Shown here: positions 41,739-46,405 of the stretch, in pieces | How the letters are laid out: the number at the start of each line of letters is the position of its first letter | Numbering within the stretch: the first letter of the stretch is position 1 | Source of the DNA: Bacteroidaceae bacterium | GTDB lineage: Bacteria > Bacteroidota > Bacteroidia > Bacteroidales > Bacteroidaceae | Reading direction: 5' to 3' | Assembly (NCBI GenBank): GCA_017524545.1 | Contig: JAFXVN010000064.1 | Span: forward strand, 1 to 46,405 | Length of the DNA: 46,405 bases | Position numbers and translations under genes: made by a program | The notes under the pieces: model-generated | What the model saw: the letters and a program-made list of their open reading frames with translations, nothing else | Told to the model about the DNA's origin: nothing | The model's database searches: none

Positions 41739-41804
41739 CAGCAAAAAGTTCAATCCTGCAACTTTTTGAAAGAGAAAGTTGAGAAAATGTCGCTTTTTGT
41801 TATA

Positions 41805-42491
41805 TTATCCCGCATAAGTCAAGGGGAAGATGCATATTGTTGCTGTTTCGTCGGCACAATGCAAGGCGAGGGCGCAGCTGCCGAGTGTGGCACCTGTCGT
41901 CATCACATCATCGACAATGACGAGGTGTTTGCCTCGCCACTCGTCGGGTACAGAGGCTTGGTAGATACCTTCGGCGTTCTTTCTTCGGGCTTCGCCTTTG
42001 AGCCGCGACTGCGGCTTTCGGTTTTTCGTGCGCCTGATGAGATTCACCACTGGCAGTCCTGTCACTTCCGACATGCCCCGTGCCAGCATTTCAGCCTGGT
42101 TATAGCCTCGCTTCCATCGTCTCCATCGGGTCAATGGCACAGGCACCAGCGCATCGACTCCCTCCCAAAAGCCCTGCCTCTCTGCTTCCAGCGCTGCCCA
42201 CTTGCCCAGCTTGGCGGCGAGGTCGCTCTTGCCGTGGAACTTGATGCCGATGATGAGGTTGTGGTAGGGCGAATGGTGGTTGTAGGAGAGGAACGTCGTG
42301 GCTTGCCGCACGTCGGCCTTGTCCCAGACCATGCGAAGCAACGGGTTGTCGTTGATGTCCATGATGCGATAGCGCGGCAGCCCGATGGCGCAAAAGGCAC
42401 AGAGCACATCCTCGCCCGCCATCAGCAGCTTGCCGCACACCGGGCAGGTACGTGGCAGCAGAAGTTCCTTCAGGTCAGTCAGCAGACTCAT
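41805..42491 (-). CDS. ComF family phosphoribosyltransferase-like protein
   Basis: The 228-residue protein has an N-terminal zinc ribbon (PRTCPVCGKLL...CAFC) and a C-terminal type I PRTase-like fold. The PRPP loop is HLVIVDDVMTTGATL (about 191-205) and the core is LIRRTKNRKPQSRL. ComF proteins are needed for DNA uptake in naturally competent bacteria, and their job in Bacteroidales is not settled. Start at 42491 (MSLLTDLKELLLPRTCP) fits the family; the ORF could extend 13 residues upstream. A good promoter lies 48 bp upstream. Confidence 0.87.
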   Translation of the reverse strand: MSLLTDLKELLLPRTCPVCGKLLMAGEDVLCAFCAIGLPRYRIMDINDNPLLRMVWDKADVRQATTFLSYNHHSPYHNLIIGIKFHGKSDLAAKLGKWAALEAERQGFWEGVDALVPVPLTRWRRWKRGYNQAEMLARGMSEVTGLPVVNLIRRTKNRKPQSRLKGEARRKNAEGIYQASVPDEWRGKHLVIVDDVMTTGATLGSCALALHCADETATICIFPLTYAG

Positions 42492-42538
42492 TGTCTTTGC
42501 GCATATAGTATAAATAATGTATAGGGACAATCTTCCTG

Positions 42539-42569
42539 CAAAGGTACAGAGTTTTCTGTCTTATCCCAA
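42539..42569 (-). promoter_or_regulatory. Promoter of the comF-like gene
   Basis: Minus strand TTGG (42566-42569), 19 bp, TACCTTTG (42539-42546). Confidence 0.75.
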
Positions 42570-42586
42570 CTTTTTTTGCTGTTTTC

Positions 42587-42617
42587 TTTGTGCGTATCGA
42601 ATAATTCGCTAACTTTG
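42587..42617 (+). promoter_or_regulatory. Promoter of the MNT/HEPN pair
   Basis: TTTG (42587-42590), 19 bp, TAACTTTG (42610-42617); the MNT start is 18 bp downstream. Confidence 0.8.
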
Positions 42618-42635
42618 CAAAGCAAACTGCCCATT

Positions 42636-42956
42636 ATGACTGTAAAAGAGAAGGAGATAATCCAGAAGTTAAAGGAGACCAGCCATAGAGTCGTCCCACC
42701 CGAAGGAAAGGTGTGGCTCTATGGCTCACGTGCTCGTGGCGATGCTCACGAAGGTTCGGACTGGGACATATTGATTCTCCTGAACAAGCCCAAACTCGAG
42801 GCAGATGATTACGGCGTAGCATATCCATTCCGAGAATTGGGCTGGGACATTGGAGAGGAAATAAATCCGACATTGTACGCCAAAAATCAATGGAATTCAT
42901 GGACATTCCTCCCCTTCTATAAAAATGTTGAAAAAGACAAAATAGTCCTACTATGA
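42636..42956 (+). CDS. MNT-type nucleotidyltransferase domain protein
   Basis: The protein has 106 residues from ATG 42636, placed just after a perfect promoter. The minimal nucleotidyltransferase motif is LYGSRARGDAHEGSDWDIL: Gly30-Ser31 and the metal pair Asp42/Asp44. The third acidic residue expected in the later strand is not obvious (INPTLYAKNQW has Asn where Asp is common). The stop overlaps the HEPN start by 4 bp, the usual MNT/HEPN arrangement, in which the MNT partner can AMPylate the HEPN toxin. The region is more AT-rich than its neighbours, which may mean acquisition. Catalytic competence is uncertain. Confidence 0.85.
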   Translation: MTVKEKEIIQKLKETSHRVVPPEGKVWLYGSRARGDAHEGSDWDILILLNKPKLEADDYGVAYPFRELGWDIGEEINPTLYAKNQWNSWTFLPFYKNVEKDKIVLL

Positions 42957-43360
42957 GCTTAAGTGATGAAGAACGTAGAATAGTTGTTAGATTAGAATAC
43001 GAGAAAGCATGTAAGACCATTGATAAGGCAGGAGAGTATCAAGCACTTGGTCATTGGGATACAGTAGCCAACAGATTGTATTATTCTCTGTTTCATGCCG
43101 TGAATGCGTTGCTTATAAACGATGGCCATTCCGTTAACACCCACAGAGGAGTTATCAGTGTGTTTGGCAGTGACTATATTCGTACAGGCATCTTCCCGAA
43201 GGAAGCAGGCCGCCTATATTCGGATTTACAAACCTTACGTAATAACAGTGACTATAATTGCTCTTTCGATGCAACGGAAGAAGAAATAAAACCATTGATT
43301 GAACCAACAAGGCAGTTGATAGAAGATATAGGGAAATATCTACAACATCCAGATGTTTAA
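42953..43360 (+). CDS. HEPN domain protein (UPF0332-like)
   Basis: The 135-residue all-helical protein has the HEPN/UPF0332 signature ANRLYYSLFHAVNALL (39-54), followed by THRGVISVFGSDYI and LRNNSDYN. Arg41-x6-His48 has the R-x4-6-H spacing of RNase HEPN toxins. However, these residues belong to the general signature helix, so RNase activity is not shown. It is translationally coupled to the MNT gene (ATGA overlap). The pair may be a toxin-antitoxin module or a housekeeping UPF0332 pair. Confidence 0.85.
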   Translation: MSLSDEERRIVVRLEYEKACKTIDKAGEYQALGHWDTVANRLYYSLFHAVNALLINDGHSVNTHRGVISVFGSDYIRTGIFPKEAGRLYSDLQTLRNNSDYNCSFDATEEEIKPLIEPTRQLIEDIGKYLQHPDV

Positions 43361-43369
43361 TCAGTTTCC

Positions 43370-43402
43370 CATTGTCAATTATCAATTCTCAATTATCAAC
43401 TA
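43370..43402. repeat. 7-bp-unit array after the HEPN gene
   Basis: Units CATTGTC, AATTATC, AATTCTC, AATTATC, then a partial one. Confidence 0.75.
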
Positions 43403-43448
43403 CAAATAGTGTCGCCTATGACATAACCAAAAGGAATTAGATATACAT

Positions 43449-43640
43449 AAGAAAGAAGCGTCCGCTTAGATTCTTGTTCTTTCCAAATTCGCCAAATTTA
43501 AAGAACGTACACAAGAGTAAAAGTGTGGATGCTCACGCCAAGGCGTGGGCTTTTACTCGTAAATGTGTACAAAGGTGTTTGGCGATACCTGGAGAGAACG
43601 TAGACGAATGAAGTCCACGTTTTCTTTTTGTGTCCTCTCC
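43449..43640 (+). ncRNA. Candidate structured RNA / 5' leader upstream of the BspA-like gene
   Basis: Seen by hand folding. P0 pairs AAGAA (43449-43453) with TTCTT (43471-43475) around an AAGC/GCTT hairpin. P1 is GTTCTTT/AAAGAAC (43476-43482, 43500-43506) with inner AAATT/AATTT and loop CGCCA. P2 is GTACACA/TGTGTAC (43507-43513, 43564-43570), then GAGTAAAAG/CTTTTACTC (43515-43523, 43550-43558), capped by a CTCACGCC/GGCGTGGG hairpin. P3 is AGGTGT/ATACCT (43573-43578, 43585-43590) with loop TTGGCG. P4 is GGAGAG/CTCTCC (43591-43596, 43635-43640) with nested AACGT/ACGTT and GAC/GTC. CGCCAAA (43490-43496) in P1 is fully complementary to TTTGGCG (43578-43584) in P3. No ORF or TAnnTTTG box is seen here. 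It may be an mRNA leader or an independent RNA. I did not recognise an Rfam family. Confidence 0.6.
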
Positions 43641-43680
43641 AAAGCTTAAACATTTAATAACCTCTTAATAAACAAACATT

Positions 43681-45597
43681 ATGAAGAAGATTTTACTTTT
43701 AACGTTATTGGCATTGTGTATGCCTGTGATTACAAATGCGAATGTTGCGTCCTATGGCTTCGCGGCAAATGAAACGGAGAAGAACGAGAAGGATGCCACT
43801 GCTCCCAAAGATGAGATGCCTACCGACGATGACCTGGAGATTATGAAACAAGAATTATTGATGCAAGCATATCTTTGTTCTGAAATTTTGACGATATCAG
43901 AAATGGAATTGCGCGAGATGGATCCGAATTTTGAATATGCTTATGACCTTTACAGGACATTCTATGAATGCCTAAGTGAATTACAAACTTTAATGTATCG
44001 CATTGAATACGCTTCCACAATGGAAGAGTTGGAAAGCTGCAGGCAAGAATTAGATTTACTTGTTTCTAAGATAGAGCAACTCCAAAAGGATATCGAGGCA
44101 TTGTCCATTATTGTGGCCGTCACCAAAGAAGGCATTGAAATGACTTTCAAAATTCTTGATATGAAGAATAAGATTGTTCAAGTAGGTGATTACAAAACAT
44201 CTGCTGTGTCTCAAGACACAAAAGGCATAATTACCATCCCTGCCGAGGTGAATGGCTACAAAGTTGTTGAAATTAGCAACAATGCTTTCAATGGCTGCAG
44301 CGGTTTGACATCTGTTGCCATTCCTGATAGTGTGACCTACATAGGTGAAAGTGCCTTTTATAATTGCAGCGGTTTGACATCGGTTACAATTCCTGATGGC
44401 GTGAAATCCATAGGTGGAAGTGCCTTTTATAATTGCAGTAGCTTGACATCGGTTACCATTCCTAAGAGTGTGACCTACATTAGTACATATGCCTTTTCTA
44501 ATTGCAAGGGACTTAATAAAGTTATTGTGCCCGATATTGCCGCCTGGTGTGGAATCTCATTCGTAAATGAAGTTGCGAATCCGTTGTATTATGCGAAACA
44601 TCTTTACAGCGATGATAACACAGAGATAACAGAATTAATCATACCAGAAGGTGTGAATAGCATTAAAGACTATGCCTTTTATAATTGCAAAAGTCTGATT
44701 ACTGTTAACATCCCCGCAGGCGCGACCAGCATCGGCATTTCTGCTTTCAGAGGTTGCAGCAGCCTAACCTCTGTCACCATTCCCAATAGTGTGACAAGCA
44801 TCGGCAGTTCTGCCTTCTGGGGGTGCAGCAGCCTAACCTCTGTCACCATTCCCAATAGTGTGACAAGCATCGGCAGTTCTGCCTTCTACGGTTGCAGCAG
44901 CCTAACCTCTGTCACCATTCCCAATAGTGTGACAAGCATGAATAAATATGTTTTCTATAATTGCAGCAGCCTAACCTCTGTCACCATCCCTAACAGCATA
45001 ACCAGCATTGCTCAGGGAACTTTCTATGGCTGTGAAAGAATGACCTCAGTCACTATCCCTAATAGCGTGACAAGCATAGGTCCTTCTGCCTTCTACTATT
45101 GCAGGACTCTGTCATCTGTTACAATCCCTAATAGTGTGACAAAAATAGGTTATTCTGCCTTCCAAAATTGCTGGAGCCTGTCGTCTGTTGTCATTCCAGA
45201 GAGTGTAACAAGTATCGACTCTGAAGCCTTTTACAACTGCGATTTGGGTAAGGTCTATTGTTTAGCAGAGAATGCTCCAGTGACAGACAACTCTGCATTT
45301 TCATCTGAATATGGTTATGTTTATGATTGGGCCAAACTCTATGTTCCCGCAGGTTCTATAGATTCTTATAAAGCGACTTCGCCTTGGAGCAAGTTCGGTA
45401 CAATTATTGGTCTGACGGAGGACGATATAGACGGAATCCTGGAAGTTGAAAGTTCAAAGTTGAAAGTTGAAAGTACCGCCTATGACCTCAGCGGACGTCA
45501 AATAGTAAATGGTCATTTGTCAAATGGCAAGTTGCCTAAGGGCATCAATATCATCCGCTACCCCGACGGGACGACAAGAAAAGTCTTGGTGAAATGA
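43681..45597 (+). CDS. BspA-like leucine-rich repeat surface protein
   Basis: The 638-residue protein has a signal peptide (MKKILLLTLLALCMPVITNA). A helical coiled-coil-like N-terminal region (about 50-155) precedes a ladder of 23-residue LRR_5/BspA repeats (about 165-530, consensus CSSLTSVTIPNSVTSIGSSA). One degenerate non-repeat insert lies near 280-320. The C-terminal tail contains YDLSGRQIVNG and KGINII...RKVLVK. BspA proteins bind host extracellular matrix or other bacteria. Three central repeat units (about 44754-44960) are nearly identical at the DNA level, suggesting recent expansion. Two 7-bp-unit repeats flank the start of the tail. A strongly folded leader lies upstream. Confidence 0.92.
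   Translation: MKKILLLTLLALCMPVITNANVASYGFAANETEKNEKDATAPKDEMPTDDDLEIMKQELLMQAYLCSEILTISEMELREMDPNFEYAYDLYRTFYECLSELQTLMYRIEYASTMEELESCRQELDLLVSKIEQLQKDIEALSIIVAVTKEGIEMTFKILDMKNKIVQVGDYKTSAVSQDTKGIITIPAEVNGYKVVEISNNAFNGCSGLTSVAIPDSVTYIGESAFYNCSGLTSVTIPDGVKSIGGSAFYNCSSLTSVTIPKSVTYISTYAFSNCKGLNKVIVPDIAAWCGISFVNEVANPLYYAKHLYSDDNTEITELIIPEGVNSIKDYAFYNCKSLITVNIPAGATSIGISAFRGCSSLTSVTIPNSVTSIGSSAFWGCSSLTSVTIPNSVTSIGSSAFYGCSSLTSVTIPNSVTSMNKYVFYNCSSLTSVTIPNSITSIAQGTFYGCERMTSVTIPNSVTSIGPSAFYYCRTLSSVTIPNSVTKIGYSAFQNCWSLSSVVIPESVTSIDSEAFYNCDLGKVYCLAENAPVTDNSAFSSEYGYVYDWAKLYVPAGSIDSYKATSPWSKFGTIIGLTEDDIDGILEVESSKLKVESTAYDLSGRQIVNGHLSNGKLPKGINIIRYPDGTTRKVLVK
44754..44960 (+). repeat. Three near-identical 69-bp LRR-coding units
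   Basis: Units starting at about 44754, 44823 and 44892 share a block of over 60 bases almost unchanged, while other LRR units in the gene have diverged. Confidence 0.8.
45444..45528. repeat. Two 7-bp-unit repeats around the BspA tail start
   Basis: AGTTGAA-type units (45444-45474, read as EVESSKLKVES) and AATGGTC-type units (45501-45528, read as NGHLSNGK) flank AYDLSGRQI. Confidence 0.7.
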
Positions 45598-45598
45598 A

Positions 45599-45665
45599 AG
45601 AATGAAAGAATGAGAAAATGAGAAGAGGCGGCAGTTGCTCCGAAACGGGCGGCTGCCGCTTCTTT
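45599..45665 (+). terminator. BspA-gene terminator, copy 1 of a 67-bp direct repeat
   Basis: GAATGAAA-type lead-in, then a stem of at least 13 bp (45622-45634 with 45653-45665) ending CCGCTTCTTT. Copy 2 at 46264-46330 differs at only three positions. Here the T tract is cut short by the AraC fragment. Confidence 0.8.
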
Positions 45666-45726
45666 GAAATCTTTCCACCGCTACTTCAAGCGCGTGTGCG
45701 GCATGACCGCCACTGATTATGCGAAC
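45661..45726 (+). pseudogene. AraC-family C-terminal HTH fragment
   Basis: In frame from about 45661 the sequence reads SLKSFHRYFKRVCGMTATDY. This matches the end of AraC/XylS DNA-binding domains (second helix-turn-helix and the GMTPxxYR block). The rest of the gene is absent. The fragment touches the 67-bp terminator copy on one side and the 3' end of the ATPase remnant on the other. Confidence 0.65.
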
Positions 45727-46145
45727 AAGTCATCCATCAGGACTTGCCGCAGAACCATGCCGCTGTGCTTGCCGTAGGTGATACCGAATGTCGTCACCAT
45801 TGTCAGATGAACGGTCTGCTTGGCACTGAGCGTTTCTTTGAGAGACTCAATACGGACCTGCAGTTTTTCCGATTCATCTCTGTCAATCGTGTATGGCGTG
45901 CCGACAAACTTCATCTCGCAGAGGTTCACTACTTTGTCGGCCCTCATAATCAGCAGGTCTATCTGTGCACCTGCGTGTTCGCCGTCGCCCTTTATAGCCC
46001 ATGCGGAAATGGTGGATTTGTTCCACGTTGCCGGACTGCCTGTATGGGACATAGCGCAGGATAAAGTCGCTTTCCACTAAGGCTTTTAACGTATCAGAAA
46101 GACCACCGCTTGAATCTCCTGTTTCCTGCCAATAATGTTACTCAT
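45717..46145 (-). pseudogene. Internally deleted ATPase (DUF234-type) remnant
   Basis: From ATG 46145 the minus strand reads MSNIIGRKQEIQ, the usual start of Bacteroidales AAA ATPases with a C-terminal nuclease-like domain. The sequence then jumps to the late part of the same family (GGLSDTLKALVESDFILRYV in a second frame). After a further shift it reads AGAQIDLLIMRADKVVNLCEMKF to the natural-looking end VLMDDLFA in the third frame. The P-loop and most of the ATPase domain are missing. A perfect promoter is retained just upstream. The 111-residue ORF at 45717-46052 is the intact C-terminal piece and could still be translated. Confidence 0.75.
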
Positions 46146-46164
46146 AATATGCCATATTTTGCCG

Positions 46165-46195
46165 CAAAGGTACAGAAAATATCACATTCGGCAAA
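46165..46195 (-). promoter_or_regulatory. Perfect promoter left in front of the ATPase remnant
   Basis: Minus strand TTTG (46192-46195), 19 bp, TACCTTTG (46165-46172), 20 bp from the ATG. Confidence 0.75.
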
Positions 46196-46263
46196 ATATA
46201 ATATACTAAATTCTGCCGAACAGAATCATTTTTAACTGACTTTGGCAAGATTGTGAGGAAAGA

Positions 46264-46330
46264 AGAATGAAAGAATGAGAAAACGAGAAGAGGCGGCAGT
46301 TGCTCCGAAGCGAGCGGCTGCCGCTTCTTT
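46264..46330 (+). terminator. Copy 2 of the 67-bp terminator repeat
   Basis: 64 of 67 positions match copy 1. Stem 46287-46299 with 46318-46330 is followed by a T tract to 46334. No rightward gene ends directly before it, so it appears to be a duplicated terminator. Confidence 0.75.
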
Positions 46331-46378
46331 TTTTGCTTCCCGGTGTTTGCTTTTGTGCAAAGATATGACAAAAAGACT

Positions 46379-46405
46379 AAATAATTCATAATTCATAATT
46401 CATAA
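46379..46405. repeat. ATAATTC 7-bp-unit array running off the window end
   Basis: At least three ATAATTC units, cut by the window boundary. Confidence 0.75.

Noticed and set aside
43507-43570. Integron attC-like site
   Set aside because: It is a long hairpin, but no R-box/core GTTRRRY pair or integrase was seen; an RNA structure explains it better.

Overview
The window looks like chromosomal DNA from a Bacteroidales bacterium, most likely Prevotellaceae. The evidence is the promoter type (TTTG or TTGG, 19 bp, TAnnTTTG), the absence of obvious Shine-Dalgarno sites, several secreted proteins ending in a Prevotella-like tail (YDLSGR...KGIxIxxGKKxxxK), and the gene families present (Wzi, BspA-type LRR, AddAB-like pair, many glycoside hydrolases). 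No IS element, tRNA, CRISPR array or SusC/SusD pair was seen.

Layout. 1-138: 3' part of a 5S rRNA and its terminator. 189-8181: surface polysaccharide genes (acyltransferase/GT-C fusion, GT2, Wzi, small lipoprotein, WecA-type initiating transferase, and a convergent CapD/PglF-type dehydratase). 8332-11391: PAP2 phosphatase with a barrel-like tail, prs and a thiE-like gene, all leftward. 11574-28974: a carbohydrate-degradation region (frameshifted GH43, GH38 alpha-mannosidase, GH127, LamG-GH43, GH20) with a SIMPL protein, a TSCPD protein and a FISUMP-type lipoprotein. 29009-35242: an AddB-like nuclease and an AddA-like helicase-nuclease whose frame is broken. 35586-42491: panB, a second PAP2-barrel protein, a two-propeller GH43-like lipoprotein, gdhA and a ComF protein. 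42636-45597: an AT-rich MNT/HEPN pair, a strongly folded non-coding segment and a BspA-like LRR protein. 45599-46330: two 67-bp copies of one terminator flank a gene graveyard (AraC fragment and an internally deleted ATPase).

The most unusual feature is a dense population of short repeats that sit inside genes as readable peptide insertions or fill whole intergenic gaps. Four kinds are seen: (1) GC-rich double-hairpin elements closed by an outer AGACCC.../...GGGTCT or AGCCCC.../...GGGGCT inverted repeat, nine of them inside CDSs; (2) arrays of 7-bp units of many different sequences, often as inverted pairs; (3) arrays of 9-bp units; (4) intergenic arrays of 22-bp units, each with a dyad core. 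The AddA-like gene carries several, and its frame is lost at or near a 7-bp-unit element. A second candidate novelty is the 43449-43640 segment upstream of the BspA-like gene, which can fold into five helices with a 7-nt loop-loop complementarity.

All function calls are from reading the translations; no database search was run.
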